In this document: in pieces, positions 1 through 8,634 of the stretch
How positions within the stretch are numbered: the first letter of the stretch is position 1
How the letters are laid out: every line of letters starts with the position of its first letter
Origin: Sphingomonas adhaesiva
Lineage (GTDB): Bacteria; Pseudomonadota; Alphaproteobacteria; Sphingomonadales; Sphingomonadaceae
Assembly: GCF_036946125.1 (NCBI RefSeq)
Contig: NZ_JAQIJT010000002.1
Coordinates: forward strand, 1,610,001 to 1,674,000
Length of the DNA: 64,000 nucleotides
Reading direction: 5' to 3'
Translations under genes and position numbers: made by a program
The notes under the pieces: model-generated
Databases searched by the model: none
Told to the model about the DNA's origin: nothing
What the model saw: the letters and a program-made list of their open reading frames with translations, nothing else

Positions 1-532
1 GCAACGCCTCGGCGATGTTGGGATCGGGGAAGCGCCCGATCGCGTCCGCCGACAGGATCGTCACGGTATTGTCCGCCTGCCGCTGCTGGTTGAGCGCCCG
101 CGCGGTATTGTCGAGCAGCGACGCGCCGGTCACGACGATATCGCCCGGCTGCCCCGCGGCGGGCAGGGTGATGTCGACCGGCGCGTCGCGGTCCGCCACG
201 TCGACCGTGCGCGTGGTGTGCGGTCGGCCCAGATAGTCGATCGCCAGCGTCACCGGGCGCCCGGCCTCCGGCACCGCGACGGTGAAGCCGCCCTGCGCGT
301 CGGTGCTCGCCTCGAACGGCGTGCCCTCGACGGCGATCCGCGCACCGGGGAGCGCCGCCCCGGTTTCGTCATAGACGTGGCCCGAGATCGTCGGACGCGC
401 CGACACCTGCCCGGCCGCCCCCGCCGGCGCGTCGGCCGGCCCGGTATCCGCCGCATGCGCGGGCGCGCCCAGCGCGAGCGCCAGACCGAGGATGGACGCG
501 CCGGCACCGGCGCGCGCACGTAGAGTGAGCAC
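1..532 (-). CDS. TonB-dependent receptor, N-terminal part (runs off the left edge)
   Basis: Outer-membrane receptor for active uptake of an unknown substrate; only the first 177 codons are present. The GTG start at 532 follows GGGGGAAAC at good spacing. A signal peptide ends at AHA (residues 25-27). Residues about 49-122 form a carboxypeptidase-regulatory-like beta-sandwich (ISGHVYDETGAALPGARI), and the plug begins near 125. The last visible residues, GRFPDPNIAEAL, are the usual plug signature of the large Caulobacter/Xanthomonas-type receptors (TIGR01782-like). No barrel is visible, so the substrate cannot be guessed. Confidence 0.85.
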   Translation of the reverse strand, partial: MLTLRARAGAGASILGLALALGAPAHAADTGPADAPAGAAGQVSARPTISGHVYDETGAALPGARIAVEGTPFEASTDAQGGFTVAVPEAGRPVTLAIDYLGRPHTTRTVDVADRDAPVDITLPAAGQPGDIVVTGASLLDNTARALNQQRQADNTVTILSADAIGRFPDPNIAEAL

Positions 533-685
533 GATCGTTTCCCCCGAGAGATGTTCCTCGCCCCGCCCCGGCGATCCGCCGCGCCGCGATGACGTTGTGG
601 CGTCCGTATGAAACGATGATTTCAGTAGCGCGTCGTCACGATGGCAGTTTCGTTGCAGCCGGCACCCGCCGTCCCCCCGGTATCT

Positions 686-839
686 CTTCCCCGGCGCAGG
701 CGGGGCGTTTGCATAAGGCGATATCGTGCTCCCGCGCAGGCAGGAGCCCAGGGTTTGCACGCCCCATCAGGCGTTGTTGTGCCTGGCCCCGGCTCCTGCC
801 TGCGCAGGAGCACGGTAGAAATTTTGCAGAGGCCCCGGC
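686..839. repeat. Composite palindromic repeat, fills the gap 533-838
   Basis: Apart from the promoter of the left-hand receptor, this gap holds an imperfect inverted repeat in layers. The outer arm is CTTCCCCGGCG at 686, followed by a TTTGCATAAGG segment. The inner arm is CGTGCTCCCGCGCAGGCAGG from 725. It is mirrored by GGCTCCTGCCTGCGCAGGAG and CACGG up to about 815, then a TTTTGCAGAGG segment. Related copies are at 20558-20710, 33926-34029 and 53986-54157, and a half copy is at 18468. The psd stop codon abuts the right end. It may act as a terminator; origin unknown. Confidence 0.75.
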
Positions 840-1717
840 TACTTCCGCGGCGACGCCGCACCCTGCCGATGCGCCACCACCTCCCCCGCCCGGATCACCC
901 GCCCCTCGCGCAAGTCCGGATCCAGTCGCACCCCGGCGGGCAGGAACATCAGGATCGTCGAGCCGTGCTCGAACCACCCCATCTCCGCGCCGCGCGCCAC
1001 CGCCGCGTCGCACGCCACGCGGTCGCTGCCCTGCTCGCGCAGCGACCGCTCGGTATCCAGGAACGCCAGCCGGATGCTCGCCACCAGGATCGCGGCGACC
1101 GGCACCAGCAGCATCGGGGTGCCGTCCGCCAGCCGCGCCTCGATCACCGCGCGCTCGTTGCGGCAGAACAGCCGCTCCACCCGCCGCAACGCGATGGGGT
1201 TCACGTTCCAGCAGTCGCCCGACAGATACGTCACCCCCTCCACCGTCAGGTCGGCGGGCGCGTGGAAGCGGTGATACATCGCCGCGGTCAGCCGCAGCGT
1301 CACGAAACGGCCGTCGCGGAATCGCTCGACCAGCGCGGCGTCGGGCACCAGCTCCTCCAGCCGATACGGAAACCCCTTCACCTGCCACACCGCGGTGCCG
1401 TCGATCCGCCCATGTGCCCCGACGATGGCGTCGCACGGCGCGCAGATCGCGCCCGCACCCCCCTCGAACCGCCGCGCCCCCGCGCGCAACCGCCGCACGA
1501 ACCCCTCGCGCAGCGAGCGGAAGTGCGTCGTCTCCGCCTCCGACAGGTCGACGTCGCCGAAGAATCGCCACGCCGCCAGCGCCGGGCGCGCCACCAGCGG
1601 GTGCTCGCTCGCCGCGATCCGCCCCACCATCTGCGTCGCCCAGCGCCGCGGCAGGCGGTTGGTCAGCAGGAAATTCAGGTCCTCCTGCATCAGCAGGCGT
1701 AGGAAAGCACCGCGCAT
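839..1717 (-). CDS. psd: Phosphatidylserine decarboxylase proenzyme
   Basis: Decarboxylates phosphatidylserine to phosphatidylethanolamine at the inner membrane. The 292-residue protein has the family landmarks: YHRFHAP carrying the catalytic His, an upstream Asp region (CAPCDAIVG), and HGST near the C-terminus (EHGSTILMF), the variant LGST site where the proenzyme cleaves itself and makes the pyruvoyl group on Ser. It is divergent from the class-III aminotransferase, with only 37 bp between starts. The methyltransferase at 4049 would use its product, so a linked phospholipid role is likely. A later Met (residue 10) is a possible alternative start. Confidence 0.88.
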   Translation of the reverse strand: MRGAFLRLLMQEDLNFLLTNRLPRRWATQMVGRIAASEHPLVARPALAAWRFFGDVDLSEAETTHFRSLREGFVRRLRAGARRFEGGAGAICAPCDAIVGAHGRIDGTAVWQVKGFPYRLEELVPDAALVERFRDGRFVTLRLTAAMYHRFHAPADLTVEGVTYLSGDCWNVNPIALRRVERLFCRNERAVIEARLADGTPMLLVPVAAILVASIRLAFLDTERSLREQGSDRVACDAAVARGAEMGWFEHGSTILMFLPAGVRLDPDLREGRVIRAGEVVAHRQGAASPRK

Positions 1718-1754
1718 GTCACACCTGCGTCATCGGGAGGGAGTGTGGAAGGCC

Positions 1755-3401
1755 ATGGTCAACCGCACGAAGCTCGCCGTCCTCGCCGCCGCCGGGGCCA
1801 TCGCTGCCACGAAACTGCGCACCCGCCTGCGCCTGTCGGCGGCGAAACACCCCTCGCTCGGCGGTCATGTCCGCCTGGCGAAGCGGATCGCCGGGCAGAT
1901 CGCGGGCTATACCCATCCGGAGGCGCGCTTCTTCACCGCCGATGGCGCGGACGCGACGGTGGCGCAGCGCCGCCGCGACGGCCTGCGCGCGCTGTCCGAA
2001 CTCTACGCCGCGCGCTTTCCGAAGACGCTCGCGCTCACCGCGCAGACCCGCCGGGGCCTCTCCGACCTGCAATTCACCGGCCGCTACCGCGTCCCCTTCG
2101 CGTTCAGCGCGGTGGTGCGCGAGAAGCTGCCCGTCGGCGCCTTCCTGCAATCCTCCGACGGCGCGTGGCTGACCGACCTCGACGGCAACCGCCTGATCGA
2201 CCTGACCGGCTCCTACGGCGTCAATCTGTTCGGCAACGATCTCTACAGGGCGACGATGCGCGAGGCGCTGGAGACCGCCGAGCCGCTGGGCGGCGTGCTC
2301 GGCAGCTACCACCCCGTCGTCGCGTCGAACGTCGAGCGGCTGCGCGCACTGTCCGGGCTCGACGAAATCTCCTTCCACATGTCGGGGACGGAGGCGGTGA
2401 TGCAGGCGGTTCGCCTCGCGCGCTACCACACCGGCCGCCGCCGGCTGGTGCGCTTCGCCGGCGCCTATCACGGCTGGTGGGGCGACGTGCAGCCCGGCAT
2501 CGGCAACCCCGTCCCCGCCGACCACACGCTGACGCTGGCCGATATGTCGGAAAGGACGCTCGCGGTGCTCGCCACGCGCACGGACATCGCCTGCGTGCTG
2601 GTCAATCCGCTCCAGGCGCTCCACCCCAACCGCGGCGCGCCGTCGGACGGCCAGCTGGTCGACAGCGCGCGCACCGCGGGCGCCGACTGGGACGCCTATG
2701 CCGCGTGGCTGCGCCGTCTGGCACAGGTATGCCGCGACGCCGGCATCGTCCTCATCATGGACGAGGTGTTCATGGGCTTCCGCCTGTCGCCCGGCAGCGT
2801 CGCCCGGACGATCGGTGTCGATGCCGACATGATCGTCTGGGGCAAGACGCTGGGCGGCGGCTTGCCGATCGGCGTGCTGGCGGGCCGCGCCGCGCTGATG
2901 AAGCGCTTTCGCGAGGAACGCCCGGTCGACATCTGCTTCGCGCGCGGCACGTTCAACGCGCACCCCTATGTCATGGCCGCGACCGACGCCTTCCTGCGCC
3001 GGCTGGAGACGCCCGCGATACGCGCGCTGTACGATGGCCTCGACGATCGCTGGAACGCGCGCGCGGCGCGGCTCAACGCCCGGCTGGCGGCGGCACGACT
3101 GCCGGTGCAGGCGGCGCACCTGTCGACCGTCTGGACCGTCCTCTACACGCGCCCGTCGCGCTACAACTGGATGCTGCAATATTATCTCCGTGCGGAGGGA
3201 CTCGCGCTCAGCTGGGTGGGCACCGGGCGGCTGATCTTCAGCCTCGACATCGACGACGCGCTGTTCGACGCGATCGTCGACCGCTTCGTGGCGGCGGCCG
3301 CGGCGATGCAGCGCGACGGCTGGTGGGACGGCCCCGCGGTCAGCGACAAGGCGCTGCGGCGGCAGGCGCTGAAGGAAACGGTGCGGGCGCGGTTCTTCTG
3401 A
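1755..3401 (+). CDS. Class-III PLP-dependent aminotransferase, glutamate-1-semialdehyde mutase-like
   Basis: PLP enzyme of the ornithine/GSA aminotransferase fold, 548 residues, substrate unknown. Seen: phosphate-binding SGTEAVMQAVRLAR, a ring-binding Asp in DEVFMGFR, and the Schiff-base Lys in WGKTLGGGLPIGV. The first ~140 residues are an extension with a hydrophobic Ala-rich start, longer than in GSA mutase (about 430 residues), so membrane association is possible. The ATG at 1755 was chosen; an in-frame GTG at 1743 right behind GGGAGG, or the ATG at 1714, are alternatives. It sits between psd and two lipid-type genes, so amino-head-group or long-chain-base chemistry is plausible but unproven. 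hemL itself is less likely because of the extension and context. Confidence 0.8.
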   Translation: MVNRTKLAVLAAAGAIAATKLRTRLRLSAAKHPSLGGHVRLAKRIAGQIAGYTHPEARFFTADGADATVAQRRRDGLRALSELYAARFPKTLALTAQTRRGLSDLQFTGRYRVPFAFSAVVREKLPVGAFLQSSDGAWLTDLDGNRLIDLTGSYGVNLFGNDLYRATMREALETAEPLGGVLGSYHPVVASNVERLRALSGLDEISFHMSGTEAVMQAVRLARYHTGRRRLVRFAGAYHGWWGDVQPGIGNPVPADHTLTLADMSERTLAVLATRTDIACVLVNPLQALHPNRGAPSDGQLVDSARTAGADWDAYAAWLRRLAQVCRDAGIVLIMDEVFMGFRLSPGSVARTIGVDADMIVWGKTLGGGLPIGVLAGRAALMKRFREERPVDICFARGTFNAHPYVMAATDAFLRRLETPAIRALYDGLDDRWNARAARLNARLAAARLPVQAAHLSTVWTVLYTRPSRYNWMLQYYLRAEGLALSWVGTGRLIFSLDIDDALFDAIVDRFVAAAAAMQRDGWWDGPAVSDKALRRQALKETVRARFF

Positions 3402-3413
3402 CGGTGAATTGCC

Positions 3414-4052
3414 TTACGCCCGCACCCCGTCCATCCGCTCGCCCTTCAGCAGCCGCGCCGGCGCGCTGCGGTACAGGCGGAAGTCGCTGAACGGATCGGT
3501 CACGATCTTCGTCGCCCACACGATCCCCGTCTCCAGGCCGCGCTGCACCCACAATTGCAGCACGCGCACCGTGATCGCCCCCACGCCCAGGATCAGCCAG
3601 CCCCAGCCGACGTGCCGCAGCCACCCGGCCACCCCGGCGGGGGCCTCCAGCACGCCGAACAGCGTCGGCTCGACCGCCAGTACCACCGGGATCGCCAGCC
3701 ACGTCCCCATCAGCACATATTTGCGCATCAGGTTGTAGCCGACCTTCACCTCCTCCTTGTGCTCGTGCGTCACACCATTCTCATGGTCGTAGCCCTTGGG
3801 CTCGAAGAAGAAATGCCCCGCCTGCCGGCTGGTCATCGCCACGCCCCACGCCAGCAGGCTGGCCAGCGCGACATCGACGAACAGCAGCAGGTACGCGCTC
3901 AGGAAGGTGCATGCGCTCACGAAGTGCAGGCTCTGGTTGACCAGGCTGTGATGATAGAAGCGGTGGTCGTCCCAGCGCTGTTCGGCCAGTTGCGCCCGAA
4001 AGCCGGGATTGCCCTGCTCGTCCTCGAAGCGCAGCTTGCGGATCGCGTTCAT
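3414..4052 (-). CDS. Mpo1/DUF962-like membrane protein
   Basis: A 212-residue protein with about four hydrophobic segments. Its first half carries FYHHSLVNQSLH and later RQAGHFFFEP. These resemble the spaced His motifs of the Mpo1/DUF962 family (FYHH-x-x-x-N-x-x-x-H and GH-x-x-FE). Yeast Mpo1 is an iron-dependent dioxygenase acting on 2-hydroxy fatty acids from sphingoid-base breakdown, and sphingomonads make 2-hydroxy fatty acids. The C-terminal half does not match anything I recognise. Its ATG overlaps the stop of the methyltransferase (ATGA), so the two are translationally coupled. The assignment rests on short motifs; a fatty-acid-hydroxylase-like protein is an alternative. Confidence 0.5.
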   Translation of the reverse strand: MNAIRKLRFEDEQGNPGFRAQLAEQRWDDHRFYHHSLVNQSLHFVSACTFLSAYLLLFVDVALASLLAWGVAMTSRQAGHFFFEPKGYDHENGVTHEHKEEVKVGYNLMRKYVLMGTWLAIPVVLAVEPTLFGVLEAPAGVAGWLRHVGWGWLILGVGAITVRVLQLWVQRGLETGIVWATKIVTDPFSDFRLYRSAPARLLKGERMDGVRA

Positions 4053-4699
4053 TGCATCCCTCCCAGCTTGGCGATGCGCACCAGCGAGAAATGCCCCAGC
4101 GGCGGCAGGACGCGCTGCTCGACCAGCTCCACGTCGCCGCGCGTCGCGATCCAGTCGGTATAGAGCGCGAACGGGAAGTCGGTGCGGAAACCCAGCCGGC
4201 TGGTCACCGGCATCAGCGTCTTCTCGATCGCGCCGCGCAGCCCCTGCTCGGCGCCGACGCGCGTGGTGATGACGATCTCGCCACCCGGGCGGCACACCCG
4301 CGCGAACTCGTCCAGCGCCCGCGCCGGATCGGCCACCGCGCTGACCACATATTGCGCCACCACCACGTCGAAACTGTCGTCCGCGAAGTCGAGCGCCTCG
4401 GCATCGCCGATGCGGATCGCCTCGACGTTGGACAGGCCGTGCCGGCGCACCCGCGCGCGCGCCTTGTCGAGCATGTCGTCGGAGATGTCGACGCCCGTCA
4501 CCCGGCTGGTCGCGGCGTAGCCCGGCAGCGAGATGCCGGTCCCCACCCCCACCTCCAGGATGCGTCCGCCGATGCGATCGGCGGCGCGGATCGCGCTGGC
4601 GCGCCCCTGCCGGAATACGGGGCCGAAGACGAGATCGTAGATCGGCGCCCATCGGTCATACGCCTGCGCAACGCCCGCGGTGGTCATCGTCGCTGTCAT
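4049..4699 (-). CDS. pmtA: Phosphatidylethanolamine N-methyltransferase, Rhodobacter PmtA type
   Basis: SAM-dependent methyltransferase of 216 residues that would methylate phosphatidylethanolamine toward phosphatidylcholine. The sequence AYDRWAPIYDLVFGPVFRQG near the start, ILEVGVGTGISLP (SAM loop, about 47-59), VTGVDISDDML and the C-terminal GHFSLVRIAK match the UbiE-like PmtA of Rhodobacter rather than a generic UbiE. It overlaps the Mpo1-like gene by 4 nt. The psd gene nearby supplies PE, which supports the reading. A different lipid or quinone substrate cannot be excluded without assay. Confidence 0.75.
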   Translation of the reverse strand: MTATMTTAGVAQAYDRWAPIYDLVFGPVFRQGRASAIRAADRIGGRILEVGVGTGISLPGYAATSRVTGVDISDDMLDKARARVRRHGLSNVEAIRIGDAEALDFADDSFDVVVAQYVVSAVADPARALDEFARVCRPGGEIVITTRVGAEQGLRGAIEKTLMPVTSRLGFRTDFPFALYTDWIATRGDVELVEQRVLPPLGHFSLVRIAKLGGMQ

Positions 4700-4823
4700 G
4701 GAAGGCTCACCTGCCGTCTGCTGGTGCGACAGGATGTGTCGCGCTTTCGTGTCATGCGTGCGACGTCGCGGTGACAGGCGCTGTCACGGTGGCGCCACGG
4801 GAGTGACACATCGACCGCCACCG

Positions 4824-4975
4824 TCACCCCGGCCCTGAGCGGGACCTTTGCAAAGGGCTACACCGTGGGCTTCGATGCCGTTGCACCTGTTTTGCAAAGC
4901 CCCCGCCCTGAGCCGGGGTCCCGCTTTCTCCCGACGGTTCGGCGGGACCCGGGTCAAGCCCGGGGGACGGTCGAC
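4824..4975. repeat. Palindromic repeat carrying a 64-bp inserted element with 9-bp direct repeats
   Basis: The gap 4700-5011 holds a 'GTCACCCCGG...CCGGGGTC' type repeat whose left hairpin is interrupted. GCCCTGAGC stands at 4832-4840 and again at 4905-4913. Between them, 4841-4904 begins GGGACCTTTGCAAAGGGC and ends TTTTGCAAAGCCCCC, so it has inverted ends. The pattern fits insertion of a small element with a 9-bp target duplication. A second arm follows, GGCGGGACCCGGGTCAAGC at about 4941. No gene is seen here. Confidence 0.75.
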
Positions 4976-5011
4976 GGAAGGTCATTAACCCCCATCCGAT
5001 ATATCGCCGCC

Positions 5012-6130
5012 ATGCAGCTTGCGGCATGGCTCCTCCTCCTGATCCCGGTGGCGACCTTTCTCGCCTATCCGCTGGTCGTCCTGTTCGCCGCCGCGCTCGC
5101 CCCGCGCCGGCGCGTGCCGGTGCCGGCAGCCACCCCATCGATCACGATCCTGATCGGCGCGCACAACGAGGAAACGACCATCGGCCTCAAGCTCGCCTCG
5201 GTCGCGCAGGCGCTCGCCGCCTGGCCCGGCACCGCGCAGGTGCTGGTGGCGGACGACGGCTCCACCGACGCCACCGCCGCGATCGCGCGCGGCGCCGGCG
5301 CGGCCGTCATCGCCTGCCCGCGCGGCGGCAAGGCGGCGGCGCTCAACCGCGCCGTCCCGCAGGCGACCGGCGAGGTGATCGTCATGACCGACGCCGATCC
5401 CCTGTTCGACGCGCGGACGCTCCCCGCGCTCCTCGCCCCCTTCGCCGACCCGCGCGTCGGCGCGGTCGCGGGGCGGGTCGATACGATCCGCACCCCCGGC
5501 CGCACCCGCTTCGCCGCCGCCGATCGCGCGTTCCGCCGCTATGAATCCGCGCTGCGCTCGGCGGAGGATCGCCTGTTCGGCTGCGTGTCCGCCGATGGCG
5601 GCCTCTACGCCATCCGCCGCGCGCTGGTGCCGACCGTCGTCGCCGACGTGACCGACGATTTCTACGTCAGCACCGCCGCCGTCGCCGCGGGCCACCGCAT
5701 CGCCTATGCCGATGCCGCGCGGGTGTGGGAGCACAGCATCACCGGCGCGCGGCGGCAATGGCGCCGCCGCGTGCGCATCACCGTGCGCGGGCTGACCGGG
5801 CTGTGGCGCCGCCGCGCGCTGATGAACCCCGTTCGCACCGGCTGGTATGCGGTCGCGCTGGTACTTCACAAGGTCGCGCGCCGCCTCGCCCCGCTGGCGA
5901 TCCTGCCGCTGTGGCTGGTATCGGCGCTCGCCGGCGGCGCATGGTGGATCGTCTTCGCCGCGATCACCGCCGCCGCGCTCGTCGCGCTCGCGGGCACGCT
6001 CGGCGCGCGGCTGCCGGGGCCGCTGCGGATCGTCCACGGCATCGTGCTCCACCTCGCGGGGCTGGCGGCCGGAACATTGCTGTTCGTCGCAGGTCGCCGC
6101 TACGCGCAATGGACCCCGCAAAAGGCATGA
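5012..6130 (+). CDS. Membrane glycosyltransferase, family 2
   Basis: First gene of the exopolysaccharide locus, 372 residues. An N-terminal hydrophobic helix (about 3-30) is followed by a GT-A domain: ITILIGAHNEETTIGLKL, VLVADDGSTDAT, and MTDADPLF as the DxD metal site. A conserved TDDF follows. The C-terminal third (about 280-370) holds two or three membrane segments, as in processive or polyprenol-linked GT2 enzymes. It probably adds a sugar from a nucleotide donor on the cytoplasmic face. The downstream lectin-like gene starts inside its stop (ATGA). The start was chosen at the ATG just before the first membrane helix. Confidence 0.85.
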   Translation: MQLAAWLLLLIPVATFLAYPLVVLFAAALAPRRRVPVPAATPSITILIGAHNEETTIGLKLASVAQALAAWPGTAQVLVADDGSTDATAAIARGAGAAVIACPRGGKAAALNRAVPQATGEVIVMTDADPLFDARTLPALLAPFADPRVGAVAGRVDTIRTPGRTRFAAADRAFRRYESALRSAEDRLFGCVSADGGLYAIRRALVPTVVADVTDDFYVSTAAVAAGHRIAYADAARVWEHSITGARRQWRRRVRITVRGLTGLWRRRALMNPVRTGWYAVALVLHKVARRLAPLAILPLWLVSALAGGAWWIVFAAITAAALVALAGTLGARLPGPLRIVHGIVLHLAGLAAGTLLFVAGRRYAQWTPQKA

Positions 6131-6780
6131 TCGCGCTCCTCGCCCTGCAAGCCGCGCTCGCCGACGACTTCGAGCACGGCCTGTACCGCTGGTCGCTGAC
6201 GCAGCAGATCGGCGGCACCGTTACCACCGCCGCCGCACCCGATCGCCGCGGCCATGCCCTGCGCGCCGACGCCGGCGCGAAAGCCGGCGATGTCGTCGCC
6301 AAGGCGGACGTCGTCGCGCGCATCGCCCCCGTCACCCGCGGCGGGACGATCCGCGTCGCGTTCGACCTGCGCATCCCCGCCGGCTTTCCGCGCGATTCGA
6401 TTCAGCTCGTCGATCTGGAATGCGCCACCTGCGGCGAGGGCGGCAACCCCGGCATCCGCCTCTACCTGCGCCGCGGCCGGCTGCGGATCGATCGCTCCAA
6501 GCTGGGGATCCGGCACGCCTGGACGCGCGACGACGCCCCCGTCCTCGCCCCCGATCGCTGGTACCGCGTCGCGTGGGACCTGACCGTCTCCGACCGCGAC
6601 ACCGGCCGCACGCGCGTCACGCTCGACGGTCGCGCGGTGCTCGCCGCGCGCGGCGTCACCGCCCGCGCGCATGTCGATCGCGTCCAGATCGGCATCACCG
6701 CCAATTCGAACGCCTTCCCCGCGCGCGTCTTCGTCGACGACGTCGCCGTCCGGGTCAGCAGGCCCCGTCCCCCTTCGTAA
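6127..6780 (+). CDS. Secreted concanavalin A-like/polysaccharide-lyase-like protein
   Basis: A 217-residue protein with a short hydrophobic leader (MIALLALQAALA) and then an all-beta pattern. RVAFDLRIPAGFP, RLYLRRGRLRI, WYRVAWDLTVS and VFVDDVAVRV look like the jelly-roll of lectin/glucanase or heparin-lyase-like domains. No catalytic residues can be named. Coupled by ATGA overlap to the glycosyltransferase, so it probably binds or trims the polymer outside the cytoplasm. Its 3' end overlaps the convergent sugar transferase by 26 nt. An ATG at 6109 is another possible start. Confidence 0.55.
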   Translation: MIALLALQAALADDFEHGLYRWSLTQQIGGTVTTAAAPDRRGHALRADAGAKAGDVVAKADVVARIAPVTRGGTIRVAFDLRIPAGFPRDSIQLVDLECATCGEGGNPGIRLYLRRGRLRIDRSKLGIRHAWTRDDAPVLAPDRWYRVAWDLTVSDRDTGRTRVTLDGRAVLAARGVTARAHVDRVQIGITANSNAFPARVFVDDVAVRVSRPRPPS

Positions 6781-7474
6781 CCGCACCGATGGTGCGCACG
6801 ATCAGGTCCAGGTCCTGCCGCGCCGACAGCGTGCGAATGTAGCGCATGTCCATCTCCGAGCGTTCGTCGAAATCCACGTTGGCGCGCCCCGATACCTGCC
6901 ACAGCCCGGTCAGCCCGGGCCGTACCGCCAGCCGCGGCAGATGCGCCATGCGATAGGTGCTGGCGTCGAACGACGTCGGGCGCGGCCCCACCAGCGCCAT
7001 GTCGCCCAGCACCACGTTCCACAGGTTGGGCAGCTCGTCGACACTGCTCTTGCGCAGCCACCGCCCGACGCGCGTGATCCGCGGATCGTCCGCCAGCTTG
7101 AAATCGGGCGAATCGGCGGCATGGATGTTGTGGACGCGCAGCGCCTCCTTCAGCGCCTCGGCATCGACCACCATCGTGCGGAACTTGAACAGCCGGAACC
7201 GCCGCCCGAGGTAGCCGGTGCGCGGCTGGACGAACATCACCGGCCCGCCGTCGTCCAGCTTGATCGCGATCGCCACCGCGACGAACACCGGCAGCAGCAT
7301 GATCGCCGCGGCCAGCGCCAGCGCGCCGTCGAGCAGCGGCTTCACGCGCCGCGCATAGATGCCGCGATGCACCTCCAGCGGCAGCGGCACGCCGCGCATG
7401 TCGGCCTCGAACCGCACCCGCCGCGGCAGGTCGCGGCGGCGCTCGGGCGGTGGGGGTGCTGGCGGCGGCGTCAT
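6755..7474 (-). CDS. Priming sugar transferase (polyprenyl-phosphate glycosylphosphotransferase, C-terminal domain type)
   Basis: Transfers a sugar-1-phosphate onto undecaprenyl phosphate, the first step of repeat-unit assembly. The 239-residue protein has a Pro-rich start, one membrane helix (about 48-72) and the Bac_transf core: FRLFKFRTMVVDAE, SSVDELPNLWNVVLGDMALV and GPRP, then RPGLTGLWQVSGRA. It lacks the CoA-binding-like N-terminal half and extra helices of WbaP/WcaJ, so it is the short PglC-like form. Last gene of a three-gene minus-strand operon with ATGA overlaps. Confidence 0.9.
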   Translation of the reverse strand: MTPPPAPPPPERRRDLPRRVRFEADMRGVPLPLEVHRGIYARRVKPLLDGALALAAAIMLLPVFVAVAIAIKLDDGGPVMFVQPRTGYLGRRFRLFKFRTMVVDAEALKEALRVHNIHAADSPDFKLADDPRITRVGRWLRKSSVDELPNLWNVVLGDMALVGPRPTSFDASTYRMAHLPRLAVRPGLTGLWQVSGRANVDFDERSEMDMRYIRTLSARQDLDLIVRTIGAVTKGDGAC

Positions 7475-8634
7475 GCGAACGGATCCCGCCGCAGCGCGAA
7501 GACGACGCGGCGCAGCGCGTTCATCGGCGCCAGCACCAGATACCAGTAATGATTGCCCTGCATCAGCCGCACCTGCGCCCGGAACGCCAGCGCCTCCGCC
7601 GCCTGCCACCGCACGCCGATCGCCCGGTCGCCGACATGCACGCGGGAGATCACGTCCGCAGGCTCGTCGGCGGTGTTGCGCCCGCGCCCCGCGGTGGTGC
7701 CCCGGTAGCCCAGCCGCCGCGCGATCGCGCGCCCCTCCACCCCCACCACATTCTCGGGCCAGCAGAAGATCTGCGGCATCCGCTTCAGCCGCGCCGCGAA
7801 CGCCATCTGGCAGGCCGCCAGATCCTCCTCGATCCGCCGCGACAGCACCTCCGCCGTCTCGTGCGCGCCGTCGCGCCACGCCCGCGCCGCCAGCGCCAGC
7901 CCCGACCGCGGCACCGGCGCGCCCAGCGGCACCGCGACGGGCACGTCGCGCGCGTACCAGTCGTGCTTGGGGCCGGGCGTCGCGTCCCATTGCAGCCAGG
8001 CATGGCGGCGCCAGTTGGTCGCGGTCAGCACGTCCTCCGCCGCGTCCGACACGGGCACGCGCGCATGTGCGACGCCGTGCGGCTCCACCTCGATGCCCTG
8101 CGCCTCCAGATCGGCCAGTTCGTCCCACGTCATATAGCCGTGGTCGACACCGTCCGAGCGCACGCCGCCGGCCGGATCGACGAAGTCGAGTGAGGCGAAC
8201 ACCGTCGCCGTCATCCCGGCGGCGCGCAGCAGCGGCGCGGCATGGACGTGATTGTCGCGGTAGCCGTCGTCGAAATGCAGCACGACCGCGCGCTCCGGCA
8301 TCGCCTCGCCGTTCGCGCGCCGCCGCACCCATTCGCGCGTACCGATCACCGTCGCGCCGATCCGCGCCAGCACCCCCAGATGCGTCGCCAGCGTGTCGGG
8401 ATGCACCGTGATCTCGCGCGACCATGGCAGCCAGCGTGCATCGGTGCTGACCGAATGATAGGTCAGCACCGCCACCCCCGGCGCCGCGATCATCGCGCGG
8501 TGCCCGATCGCCAGCCCCAGTACGGCGGGCACCAGCCCCCACCAGCCGCCCGTCAGCACGCCCGCAGCGCCCCCCGCGGCCACGCACCCCGCCCAGCGCA
8601 GCAGCCGCGCGCGCCGTTCCTGCCGCCGCGTCAT
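7471..8634 (-). CDS. Polysaccharide deacetylase (NodB homology), membrane-anchored
   Basis: Carbohydrate esterase family 4-type protein, 387 residues. After a basic start come two hydrophobic stretches (about 9-50). The NodB motif 1 is LHFDDGYRDN, with an upstream VLTYHSVS and the downstream EPHGVAHA that fits the zinc-binding His motif. It would remove N- or O-acetyl groups from the exopolysaccharide or its lipid-linked unit. It is longer than a minimal NodB domain (about 200 residues). Coupled by ATGA on both sides with the acyltransferase upstream and the sugar transferase downstream. Confidence 0.85.
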   Translation of the reverse strand: MTRRQERRARLLRWAGCVAAGGAAGVLTGGWWGLVPAVLGLAIGHRAMIAAPGVAVLTYHSVSTDARWLPWSREITVHPDTLATHLGVLARIGATVIGTREWVRRRANGEAMPERAVVLHFDDGYRDNHVHAAPLLRAAGMTATVFASLDFVDPAGGVRSDGVDHGYMTWDELADLEAQGIEVEPHGVAHARVPVSDAAEDVLTATNWRRHAWLQWDATPGPKHDWYARDVPVAVPLGAPVPRSGLALAARAWRDGAHETAEVLSRRIEEDLAACQMAFAARLKRMPQIFCWPENVVGVEGRAIARRLGYRGTTAGRGRNTADEPADVISRVHVGDRAIGVRWQAAEALAFRAQVRLMQGNHYWYLVLAPMNALRRVVFALRRDPFA

